DNA of 64,000 nt from Adineta ricciae. Its lineage: Eukaryota; Rotifera; Eurotatoria; Adinetida; Adinetidae. The notes beneath the pieces are model-generated. The model was not told where the DNA came from, did no database searches, and saw only the letters and a program-made list of their open reading frames with translations. Of this stretch, positions 47,158 to 57,429 are shown in pieces. Numbering within the stretch: the first letter of the stretch is position 1; the number at the start of each line of letters is the position of its first letter. The stretch spans positions 186,001-250,000 of the forward strand of contig CAJNOJ010000086.1 in NCBI GenBank assembly GCA_905250025.1, written 5' to 3'. The translations under genes and the position numbers were made by a program.

Positions 47158-48182
47158 CTAAACAGACACTAGAGTGCCTGTTGCATTGCTCCGTAGACGT
47201 TTCATTTGATGATCATCACTATCTACACTCATTGTCGATGCTATTGAACGTTTTGCTATACGTGATATTAAACCAGCGTCATCATCATCATCATCATCAT
47301 CATTGATAACAGCTTGATCAACAATATCGTTCAAAATTGAGGAAACTACTTCGGTATCTTGTTCTTCTTGACCCAAATCATCCAGCGCTTTCATATAGGA
47401 TTTTTTTAGTAAGCATATATCAAGAAAATGCTGAGCACCACGACGACCAAACGATGCTTTCCACAATCGACCAGTTGTCGATGAAGACAAGATTTCATCA
47501 TCTTCATCTTCTTCTAAACAGCAACAAAGCATCCATGATGTTTTCCTGTTACCAATTTCTGATATTTACCTTCCTGATCGTCGACGAGTGTCATTGGTGT
47601 TGATAAAAAAAGTTTCGAATCGAATTGTGGCAATTCGTCTTTATGTTCTAATAATTCACACAAATATGTTTGTCGTTGTGATAATTCTTTCACTTGTATC
47701 AACAATTGTCGAACATAGTGTTGCTCAAATAGTTCAGCACGTTCTTCACAACGGAATTTGAATTTCAAATCACCATGAAAGATTTCGATCGACAACAATC
47801 GAGGCGATAATTGTTTCGCATGTAATTCTTTGTCGGGATTTTCTTGTTTCAAAGAATCAATCGATAACATCGATTTCAAACGCTCCAACACTGGTGCTAA
47901 ATCATCACGATGAAATGAAGTTTTTCGTGGATTGTTCAATAACTGTAAGCGTTGACGAATCTTTTCTTCATTTAGATATTCAAAATATGCAGTACCATTC
48001 AAATAAAAGGCAACTGAGATCGACGTGTCAGAAAAATGTGGTTGACATAATAGAACAAGATGCCGATACGGCGGATCGAGATAACCAACGAATGTTGTCA
48101 AGGGCGAAGACATGCGAATCAAACGTATAGGTGTTTGAGCAAATGTCCGTGAACATGTTGAAGCAAAATCTTCGAAAGACAT
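47158..48182 (-). CDS. XLF/NHEJ1-like non-homologous end-joining factor
   Basis: Two minus-strand exons, 48182-47570 and 47513-47158; 322 aa (human XLF 299). XLF bridges DNA ends with XRCC4/ligase IV. The head-domain pattern is seen: a beta strand GYLDPPYRHLVLLC, a helical EYLNEEKIRQRLQLL segment, DDLAPVLERLKSML (parallel to the LDNLLRPLL segment of XLF), FKFRCEERAELF, then a coiled-coil stalk VRQLLIQVKELSQRQTYLCE. The post-stalk TTGRLWKASF...FLDIC region fits the XLF fold-back. The C-terminus holds a run of eight Asp and a basic MKRLR patch but no clear Ku-binding motif. Sequence identity is low, so the call is at superfamily level (XLF most likely; XRCC4 or PAXX possible). A strong pyrimidine tract plus AAG ends 2 nt before the ATG. 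Confidence 0.6.
47278..47304. repeat. Trinucleotide (ATC)n repeat coding for poly-Asp
   Basis: Nine or so tandem ATC units on the + strand encode the Asp run of the XLF-like protein on the minus strand. Likely length-variable. Confidence 0.7.
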
Positions 48183-48316
48183 ATCTTAAAGTAGAAGAAA
48201 AAAAAATAGAATGTGGTTTTTTTTTCTCTCAGAAAGACTAAATAGTAAATACTGCTAAAAATCTAGGAAACTATTTGGACTCTTTTTTTTCTGTCGAAAG
48301 TTGTATTTTAGTTTTT

Positions 48317-50000
48317 TCATAATGTTGATGAATAAACTTCATTTTTCAGTACACGCCGTTGATATTGAATGTTAAGTTGCTCAATAAATATGAAGGTAAG
48401 AATAGTATGAGGTCCAAGACGGGAAAAGTATGGTGTAAAACCTTTCCAGAAACTAAATATTCCTTCTTGGCGAAGAATTCTTTGAAAGACATTCTGAAAT
48501 GGAACAAAGAAAATCAATCAGTTCATTTTCAATACATGTTTTTATCAATGATTGTGTTCGGACAAAATTTTGCTCATAGTGTCTATGATACAAACGATTG
48601 TTTGAATGCAACTGTACTTTTGTAAGTTGAACAGCGAAGAGAATATGACCGATAACTTGTGCGTATACAGTTGAATGTGAACGAAAAGAAAGAACGAAAT
48701 AGGTTCATGACCGAATATTTTATTCGACGACATCAGCGAAAGGAACAATCATAGATCTGTTCAAATATGCATCGTTTCATCAAGTGAAATGTATTGTTCA
48801 AAATTCATAATTGATGACATAATCGCTATAGATCATGACATGTTTTATTACAGAGGAGATAACATAAGTCAAAACTCGAGAGTACTGGTAGTACGGTTAG
48901 TAAAGGCGAATAAAAGTTATATTATCTATTGAGGAGTAAAATTACGTGAAGGTTATCACGTCAGGTTACCTCGTGGCTTTTGTCTTATCTGATAAGCGTT
49001 CTTTTTATCTCAAGGTGACTTTGATTAGGTCTTCGTACTTAGGTTTTTATCGCAAATTATGACTTACCAATATACTACTGTATTCGGGTTTTCCTTGTAT
49101 AACTTTCATATTTTGATATCGAGTTTTTACAATATCAACAGGTAATGAAACAGCTGTAGTTACTAATGCCGCAATCAATGATGAAACAGCGTGTAAAGGA
49201 AAGCCTTGTTGCATAAGACCAGATGATATAAGCGCTTGTTTAGCTTGAGAGTAAGTTGGCATTTGAGCAGCATTGACAATCATAGCTCGTGTTGCCGTTG
49301 GAATAGCACCACGCCATAATTTCAAGAGACCTTCTTCACGTATAATACGCACAAGAGCATCGAAGACATGTGCATAATTTCGTCGTTCAGCAGCAGGTAA
49401 TCGTCCATCAAGTGTCATACGGATTAGTGCTACTTCAGCTGGAGTACCGATGAATGAACCTAGGCCACCACTGGCCACGCCCAACAGAAGATTAACGACA
49501 AACGTAGGTGGGCGACCATCTGGTTGTCGAAAACGTTCTAATAGCGTTTGGTAGATTCCCAAACGTGCCGTAGTGTATGTTGCTTGCCGGAGAAGACCAG
49601 CCGAAAGACTGCATTAGCAAAAAAGTGAATATAGTTCAAAACTCTAGTGTAATAAATTGTTGTTTTACCCGGAGTAAATACCACGAAAACCTTCTTTACC
49701 AAATATTTGTGTTAATGCATGAAAACTCGTTCTGTATTCTTTAGCACCACCACCAACACCGCTCATTTGCATCCGATTTTTAACAACGTCCATTGGATGA
49801 ACAAAGAGCGTTGTAGTCATTCTAAAGGTAAAATTCATCAATGAAACAAAAATACCAAGTTTGTTTTTATACCCAGCTACACCACCGATCAAAAACTTGA
49901 TAGCATTTGGTGTATTGGCTGCTGTCTTTGGTGCATCTGATGTGCTTGAGAGAGGTTTAGGAACGTTCGAATTACTGCTCGGTATGGATTTTGCCCCCAT
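48317..50000 (-). CDS. SLC25A11: Mitochondrial 2-oxoglutarate/malate carrier
   Basis: Four minus-strand exons: 50000-49873, 49821-49669, 49608-49068, 48493-48317; 332 aa. OGC exchanges 2-oxoglutarate for malate across the inner mitochondrial membrane in the malate-aspartate shuttle. The three mitochondrial-carrier repeats carry HPMDVVKNRMQ, TPAEVALIRMT and LPVDIVKTRYQ; the odd second motif (PAEVALIRMT) is diagnostic of OGC. GFTPYFSRLGPHTILTFIF matches the carrier's last helix almost exactly. A Ser/Pro-rich N-terminal extension of about 20 residues precedes the first helix. The last intron (48494-49067, 574 nt) is the longest here and holds no other gene. Confidence 0.95.
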
Positions 50001-50724
50001 ACCGTATTGTATTTACCGTTTCAAACGCCTAGACGCCGTCAGAGAAGAAACAGAAAAACTACGGAACCGTACTTCTTATTTGAGGAGAAGAAACGAAACG
50101 ATTAGACGACACCATATATTGATGAAGAACCAATAACACAGTAAAGAGTCCTTACTATTTTACAGATGTCACTTCCATATTAACTATTATTAAATAGTTT
50201 AGAATTGACAAGTATTTATCAACCCTGAGTATAGTTTTTGTTTGCATTAATTTCTCTTTTTTTCGCAATGGACATTTTGTTGATGAGATTGCTTTGAACA
50301 AGATACATCTTATAGCAAATAGATAAACACTCATGCGTTCAATCGGAACAGACAAGTTGTCTTCGTTTAACGTTCAGCATATAAAAAACAATTAAATCAA
50401 CTAATAGAGTGGACATATCTTATGCTTATTAGAACTTTCTTTGATGTTCTTTGCAATTAACTAGTCAAATATTAAAGAACAGATTTTCTAAAAATTGCAT
50501 TGGAAATCATTTGAAAAATCTTATAAGATCGATTCAATATTGATCATACAAATATGAAATGAATCTCAATTCTATGCATCGATAATATTTATTGAGACTT
50601 AGTTTTCGTACACAAAAGATTTTCACTTAATTCCAAAGTTGATTTGATTTGGTTTAAACGATGAAAACACTTTAAATACGTGTACAACTTGTCAAAGAAA
50701 TCAAAAATCAACCTCGATCACATA
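50001..50724. other. Divergent upstream region, OGC and S1/P1 nuclease
   Basis: No gene supported; AT-rich. Confidence 0.5.
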
Positions 50725-51758
50725 ATGTTGTTCATATTCTTCTTTGCTATATTAGGTGGCAAATTTTCCTACACAGAAGCATGGGGCGCAGTGGGACATA
50801 GTATCATTGTAAGGCTTGCTCAAGATCAATTGACCAATGCTACAGCAGACTGGCTTCAAAGTCTCGTTCCGTGGCATTTTCGAGGAAACTTAAGTGCCAT
50901 GGCTTCGTGGGCTGATTCGATTATTCACGAAAATAGCAATCCAACTGGTTTTATCAATTGGGAATGGTCAAAAAAATTGCATTACATCAATGTTCCTGAC
51001 GGAAGTTGTATATACCAAGTAGATCGAGATTGTGAGAACAATACTTGTATTGATGGTGCAATAAGAAACTATACAGAAAGATTAGAGAAGAATCTCGATC
51101 TTGCTCAACAGCAGGAGGCATTGTATTTTCTGGTACATTTTGTCGGTGATATACACCAACCGTTTCATACTGCATTGAAGAGTGACTACGGTGGTAACAC
51201 AATTAAAGGTTAGAATTCGTCAAAGTGAATCGATGAGAAAAGTTGGTTGATCTTTTGATTTTAGTTCGTTTTATGAATGGAAGAGTAACGAGTTTGCATT
51301 CGCTTTGGGATTCTGGAATAATTCAATATCGAATTCAAACTGACTTTCAATCGAATGTCAATAAATATTACGAATACATTCATCAGTTGATGCTTCGAGA
51401 ACCGATACTCAATTCTGATGATGATATCCAAGAATGGATTCGAGAAAACTTGAAATTAGTTTGTAATCAACTTTATTTTGATGGTAATAATCAAACTATG
51501 GATGTTACGAAAACACACAATCTGAATGAAACCTATTATATGCGTAGTAGACCGATCATCGAAAAGCATTTAGCTCTAGCTGGACGACGACTTGGTACAA
51601 TCCTCAATCGAATTGCACAAGCTCGGGCAAGACAATTTTTGTTGTCGACATCTTTATCCCCAGTCGTTTATATTCTAATTGCTGTTGGAAGCGTTATTAT
51701 AATGCTAATTGTAACTTTAGTAGTTTTTCTGTGTATTCGAAATAGAAAGAAACGTTAA
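50725..51758 (+). CDS. S1/P1-type nuclease with C-terminal membrane anchor
   Basis: Two exons, 50725-51208 and 51265-51758; 325 aa. S1/P1 nucleases are three-zinc enzymes that cut single-stranded DNA and RNA. The first in-frame ATG gives a 19-residue signal peptide, after which the mature protein starts with the family's zinc-binding Trp (W20). H25 and D64 fall exactly at the P1 spacings (mature positions 6 and 45). LHYINVP, FLVHFVGDIHQPFH and YGGNTI plus LHSLWD complete the metal site. Unlike fungal and plant enzymes, it adds a TM helix (about 292-316) and a basic tail, so it should sit on the outer membrane or in lysosomes. The family is rare in animals, so horizontal origin is plausible; the intron shows it is settled. 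Confidence 0.92.
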
Positions 51759-51930
51759 CAATAACTAACGATTTCTTTTTTTCTCATCAGAATGAATAAA
51801 CCTTCTACGACATAATCGACTTCGAGTTTTCCTAATTGATCTGGACTTTATGACATTTGTGATAATTGAAAAAACATTTGCCGGCATCTATGATATCTTC
51901 TTGACAAAACAAATGCTGGATTGGTTTACT

Positions 51931-52541
51931 TCAAAATCTTGTATTTTCAAGCTTAGGTCTCATTTCTAACTCTCCTCGATGTCTTTTTCTCCGTTGATGA
52001 AAAAGGCGAATGAAACCGAGTACATAAATACTAACAAACAGGAAAATACTAACATAAGTTAAAATAATCAAAACCAACGCGCCACGCAGAACGATCTCTC
52101 GACACGCATATCCTGTCGATTCCAAATTTACACGATTATTGTCCGAATAAACTTGATAAACTCGTTTTTGAATAAGAAAGAAAAATATGATTGTAATCGA
52201 ACCGAATGTAAAGCTTATAATACCTAAACAATATTAATATTCATAGGTTAACTCTCAATTACACTAAACATACCAACAAGTAGCCGAGACATTTTGCCGG
52301 CTATGTCACTCTGTTGCTGATTTAATGAAGTGAGCATTTTCAGGAAATGATAAGCAATACCTAAGAAGAATAATGTAAAAATTCCACCAATGCCCATGAG
52401 TAAAGGAAGATCGGGTGCAGCCGAACACGGATCATTTGAATTTTGACCATCCTGTACAACATAATGAAAGCCAATTGATAATTGAACGATAGGAATGATG
52501 AATGTAACGATAGCACAAACGAAGATAGCAGCAAGAAGCAT
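51931..52541 (-). CDS. TMEM272-like four-TM protein
   Basis: Two minus-strand exons, 52541-52274 and 52223-51931; 186 aa. Four TM helices: residues about 3-24, 46-68, 90-106 and 130-155. The first loop has DPCSAAPDLPLLMGIGG, which recalls TMEM272-like proteins, a family common in rotifers and molluscs with no known function. The C-terminal tail is basic then acidic. The upstream gene stops only 43 nt before this start and an AATAAA overlaps the ATG, so the transcripts overlap or are co-transcribed. Confidence 0.7.
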
Positions 52542-52584
52542 TTTATTTGTTACAATCAGTTGTATTTACAATAGAGTGTTATAA

Positions 52585-53558
52585 CTAACTGGCAATATGC
52601 GTAGTAAAAACAAGAGTATAGTGGCAAAAGCAATTGTCGTCTGTGAGACACATACACGGACGATTGGATGTGAGTATTAATGAACAAAGATGTGATGGTG
52701 ATACGGGATGTCGGTTATATCTCTCGAGTTTATCATTTTTTTGCTCACGACGCTTTTGTCGTCGTCTTTTTGACAGTGAAGGTAATGCTAATGAACAACA
52801 AGCATAGCCCGAGAACAGTCGAGCATGTGCATGTCTTAAGATATTTAACGCTCGACGCATATGGGATGATTCGAGTAATCTTAATAATGTATCGTATTCA
52901 CTTCGATCGACCAGTTCACTTTTCATTTGTTTTTCTTCGATCAAGTAGTTCTTATCAAGACTTTTTATCAAAGAGATAGTATCCTTAAATGAAAAGTCAG
53001 AAGATATCGAATAATCATGAAATGCTAATTGACCATCGATATCAAGTTGTGCAGAGAGATTCGGATTGTGTTGGAGAATTGTTGAAACAAATTTCACCCG
53101 TTCATCTTCATTTTCCCATTTAGAATTGACGATCAATACTGAATGATATTGACCTTCGACATTTCGACCACCAATGCCAATCCCATCTTGACAGAACGCT
53201 TCGCCAAATAGAGCGCTAATCAAACGCGCTAGATTTCCGTCACCATGAATCTTTGGAAAGAAAAAGAAAACGAGATTATTCTCAAATACAGATTGAATTA
53301 ACTCACCTCGACGAACATGTTCGGTTCCAAACCCCATTGAGCTGTTTGAGAAAAACCTGATCGAAGAACAATTTCATGTTCCGGAACTAGTTTTGTTATT
53401 GCTGTGATTTGTTGTTTCGTATTACTTTGTTCATTTCGATTAACTAACGTATTAACAAGTAGTTCGTGTAAATAACGAGTCTGTTCAAATTTACGCTGAC
53501 CAACTTGGTTACCCGGCACAGATGCAATTTGCACTAAGAACGTCGCCGTTGACGTCAT
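52585..53558 (-). CDS. Protein of unknown function
   Basis: Two minus-strand exons, 53558-53307 and 53250-52585; 305 aa. Residues 1-195 look like a folded domain: ATFLVQIASVPG, HELLVNTLV, EPNMFVEIHGDGNLARLI, SVLIVNSKW, then helical SFKDTISLIKSLD. No family is recognised. The last 80 residues are Arg/Lys-rich, then Cys-rich (SNRPCMCLTDDNCFCHY) and look less conserved, so the true end or an unseen intron may differ. The 56 nt intron at 53251-53306 joins MFVE to IHGDG in frame. Confidence 0.6.
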
Positions 53559-53789
53559 TGATCTTTTCAACTGATTTCTTCTTTTCTCTTTCTCTGACTC
53601 CTCTATACTCGATGAATATATATATATGCTTACATACCGACTGAAAGTACATAACAAAAGGGATCACGCACGAAGCACATGACAGGGGCATATTTCAATG
53701 TGTGTTTTCTATTCGTTTTGTTTTATTTACGTAAAAAATGCGTTTACAAGAAAGCGATAAACATATAAGACCACGCAATGAGTATTTCT

Positions 53790-54509
53790 TTACAATTCTT
53801 TGTGTTTATGAGACGAAAAATTAACAAGCAGTGTTTGCCCAATAGCACAAGTAATACAAACACCAAGAATATCCATGACGACTTGAATAATCGGACCAGC
53901 ATGTGCTGGATCAACATTAATGATACGTTGTAGAATGACTGGAAGAAGTGTTCCAAGTAAGATTGATGATGTTACAATACAGAATAAAGCAATAGCAATA
54001 GTTAATGATGGTAAAACTGCACCGCGTTCTTCAATCCAAACACGAACGAAGCCAACTGAAGTGACTAATAAGCCAATAATAATCGCAGAAAATGTTTCTC
54101 GTATAAGAAGTGGTCGAACGGAAAACGTTCGCGATGTTGCTAAACGACGAATAACTAAAACAGCAGCTTGATTACCGGCATTACCGCCAGCTCCGACAAG
54201 CATTGTTAAATACATAGTTATTAAAATGTGCCGAGAGATTAGATCAGAAAATGATTGTAAGATAAATGATGAACCAGATTGAAGAATCAGTAAAAATGAC
54301 AGAAGACAGACTCGAGACCAAATCGTACTTTGTCCTTCTGTTTCTTCTTCTATGTCATTTCGTTGTTTCGAAGATTTCTCCTTTTCACCAACATCATCTA
54401 AACGTCGACGAACATGTGCGACAAAGGTTTGCAAATCCTCAGAGGACAACGAAGAGAATTGTTCATCAAATGTATCGATAATTTTCAACGAACGATGCCG
54501 TTGTGTCAT
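53790..54509 (-). CDS. MgtE/SLC41-type divalent-cation (Mg2+) transporter, single integral domain
   Basis: A single exon of 239 aa. Five TM helices match the MgtE integral domain: SFLLILQSGSSFIL, ILITMYLTMLVGAGGNAGNQ, AIIIGLLVTSVGF, CIVTSSILLGTLLPVILQRI and IIQVVMDILGVCITC. GNAGNQ and DPAHAGPIIQVVMDI are the pore signatures of the family. Animal SLC41 proteins have two such domains in tandem; bacterial MgtE has one and dimerises. This protein has one, an 80-residue charged N-terminus, no CBS domains and no intron, so it is either a divergent half-size SLC41 or of bacterial origin. Confidence 0.85.
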   Translation of the reverse strand: MTQRHRSLKIIDTFDEQFSSLSSEDLQTFVAHVRRRLDDVGEKEKSSKQRNDIEEETEGQSTIWSRVCLLSFLLILQSGSSFILQSFSDLISRHILITMYLTMLVGAGGNAGNQAAVLVIRRLATSRTFSVRPLLIRETFSAIIIGLLVTSVGFVRVWIEERGAVLPSLTIAIALFCIVTSSILLGTLLPVILQRIINVDPAHAGPIIQVVMDILGVCITCAIGQTLLVNFSSHKHKEL

Positions 54510-55421
54510 AGTAGGTAGATAAAAAATCTAAAAGTGTTGCAACACAAAGTAGTAATATAGATTAAACATAGCCATGACAACATACATTCGTGTATGATAA
54601 CGAATAGCTATCATATGCTATTATTACAGCAAGACTAATCGTTTGTTGTTTTTCTTTTTCTCATACAGCCGCACGTCATAGTATAGTCAGAATCATCGAC
54701 AACCAACGTGAAGAAGTAAAAGAAAGATGACGAGTATATATAAATAAGAGCGGTGTATGTAGAAAAGAAAATTATGAATCATCCTAAATTGCTTTTTGTA
54801 TCCTTTTGTGATTTGTTCTTTTTATTCATCAATTTGCAGAGCGATGTCGAAGATTAACGTCGTTTCTTTTAATTCTCATAGAAGAATTAGTCAATCGACT
54901 GGAAAGGAAATCATTTCTCCTTGACTTATTTGTTTTGCTACAATTTACCAGCAATCACCTTGGCACATGACTGTATAATGTTCGACTTTCATCAAACAAA
55001 GGAGCAAACATTCATTAATTGAAGTGTTATTTGCTAAATATGATCACTATTAATTGACATCGAGTAGTGTGTGAAATAGAACAAGCGGAAATGTGACTTG
55101 GATACTTGATCGTTCATTCCAATTATTATCCATGAAACACTGTTTAACGAGAAAAAAGAAAGTATAATTGAATGTATTCACATTCTTGTTTACAGCGATC
55201 ATTTTAATATATTAAACGCCTACATTAGTGAGCAAAATAATATGTTAAGTGGAACGACTAGAATTCGTACTCTGATTTATGTTGATGAGGACGATAACAA
55301 TGATGTTGATGATGACGAACAGGTATTTATGCGTTCGATTGAAACTATTCTAAAGAAAAATGACGAGTAGTGAAAAGAGAAAACGATCAAAGTAATTGCG
55401 AGAAATCATCGAGTAGTTAAG
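54510..55421. other. Divergent region MgtE-like and K2P; holds a possible alternative first exon
   Basis: At 55242-55322 an ATG opens 27 codons (MLSGTTRIRTLIY, then an Asp-rich run ending DDDEQ) and stops at a GTATTT donor in phase 0, the same phase as the K2P exon 1. It may be an alternative 5' exon. Otherwise no gene. Confidence 0.4.
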
Positions 55422-56885
55422 ATGAATTATACTGTTCGTCAGAGTTACTCTAACTATAATACATCAACGATAGTGCCTGTAAGATGGATCTCGCAGTTTA
55501 GTCTTTTGTTTACAACGAGAAATTTTCGTTTCATTTTAGTTCCAAACTATCTCAGGGGAAGTATCTCATTTAAGACCGTCACAAGTTCAACGAGTTCTCG
55601 CGCCGCTGGTGGCTTTCGATGAAAATGGTGATATACCACTCAGGGAAAGAAATTCTTCAAGTTTTGTCTCTGCTCGTCCGGTTTCATCGAACAGTCCTGT
55701 GGAATATTGTTGTGGTTTATGTCTATGGAATCGATTACGACAAGATTTTTGTCGAGTTTTTATTCAATTTTTATTTTCACAATTAGGTTTATTTGTACTT
55801 GTTTGTATGTATATCGTTCTCGGTGGGTTTCTTTTCTATGGAATTGAATCCAAGTATGAATTACGGAAGAATGAACAAATTAAAATCAAACATTTACACG
55901 GAATACATAACATTCGTCAGATTGCAACCGAAGAATTCAATTGGATGTTAAATGCCTCATTTGAATTACGTTATGCACTTTGGCGTGGAATGATATCGCG
56001 ATCAGATGAATATGATGATTATCAATGGCGTGTCTACGTACACAGTGAAAGATTTGACCGATTGATTCATAACGAACTCGCTCGAATGCAAGCTGATGAA
56101 GAGAAACTATCTGATAAGCAAGATGAATCTTCCGCTACTTCATACGATCAAAAATGGACATTCTCAACAGCCATGCTGTATTCGGCGACAGTTATAACAA
56201 CAGTCGGATATGGAAATATCACACCGAAATCTATGCTAGGCAAAATGTTCACATGTGTCTACGCTATGCTTGGCATTCCTATAACAATTATGTATTTGAC
56301 CAATACAAGTGATCTACTTGTTTTCTTTTTTGTTAAATATTATTCCATGATGTGCAATTTCTCCCATCGGTTAATCAAACGATTTCGTCGATGGCGAAGA
56401 TCACACCAGAGAAGACAATCTGTGGAGGTAAATTATGAAATAAATTTTATCATATGATTAGCAAATCTTGTTTTCCTAAGATTGATGATGAAGCAGCAAC
56501 AGAACATCGTGTACCAATTTGGATAGCATTCAGCGTTCTTGTTTTATATTTAATAGCTGGCGCTCTTCTGTTTTCTCATTGGGAAGGATGGTCGTATGTC
56601 GATGGTGCTTATTTTTCATTTATTACATTTACAACCATTGGCCTAGGTGATTTAGTTCCTGGCAAAGGAACGTTAACTGAGAATAAAAATGGGAAATCGG
56701 TTTTATGTGCACTTTATCTACTTTTTGGTCTTGCTCTAACAGCAATGTGTTTCAAATTGATGCAAGATGATATATTCGAATTAAGGCAACGAATCTACTC
56801 AAAACTGGGATTTTCGATGTACCGAAATCAATATGTTTATCATAATCGACGGCAACATATGCAAGCGCGTGCAAGTAGCACGTGA
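55422..56885 (+). CDS. Two-pore-domain potassium channel (K2P, TWIK/TWK-like)
   Basis: Three exons: 55422-55478, 55540-56427, 56481-56885; 449 aa. K2P channels carry background K+ current. Features in order: cytosolic N-terminus, TM1 (LFVLVCMYIVLGGFLFYGIE), a long extracellular cap with Glu/Arg-rich helices, pore 1 TTVGYGN (Gly at about 242), TM2 with GIPITIMYL, a basic loop (RFRRWRRSHQRRQ), TM3, pore 2 TTIGLGDLVPG, TM4. The Leu in GLGD also occurs in vertebrate TWIK-1. The exon 1 join gives VP|FQTISGE in phase 0; a second possible first exon lies at 55242-55322. Confidence 0.9.
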
Positions 56886-57429
56886 TATATATCTTTCTTT
56901 TTCTCGGGATTCATTCTTTTCTTTGTCTAAAAAAATACAAAACTTTAGAATTTTATTTGTTCTTTCATTCTTATTTCTTTTGCTTCTTTTTGCCACAACT
57001 TCATACGTCTTAGTGCTATACAGTACAAAGAGCTAGGATGCATTCTCTCGAGTTATTCGATAACGTTCATCTCAAATACATATTTGAATGATATATCACA
57101 TATGCTAGCTGATGATGACAACGAGTCGATGAAATTATCATTCATTAGAATATAGTAGCTAAACTATACCTATCTCATTGAAATCCATCGTTTGGTAGCG
57201 ACATCCAACGCAATCACTACAATCTCCACCATACATTTCTGATTCGTTTAACATGTAAGCTAATGTTGAATATGTACTCATGTGGGCTGCTTTTATCACG
57301 ACGTCTCATAAAGCAAAGTATATTAAATTGAAATTGTTCTTTGAGTACTTTTCGACAGATAACTATTTATATTCGTAATATAGACGCATTCTTTCATTTT
57401 AGTATAGTAAAATCCGAGAGAAGATCGTG
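56886..57429. other. Intergenic K2P to ATP-grasp gene
   Basis: No gene. ATTTTAG at 57396-57402 precedes the next ATG by 27 nt. Confidence 0.5.

Noticed and set aside
47278-47304. ATC repeat as possible CRISPR or satellite
   Set aside because: A plain trinucleotide run coding for Asp, with no spacers.
48359-48625. + strand ORF of 88 codons
   Set aside because: Antisense to the last exon of the 2-oxoglutarate carrier.
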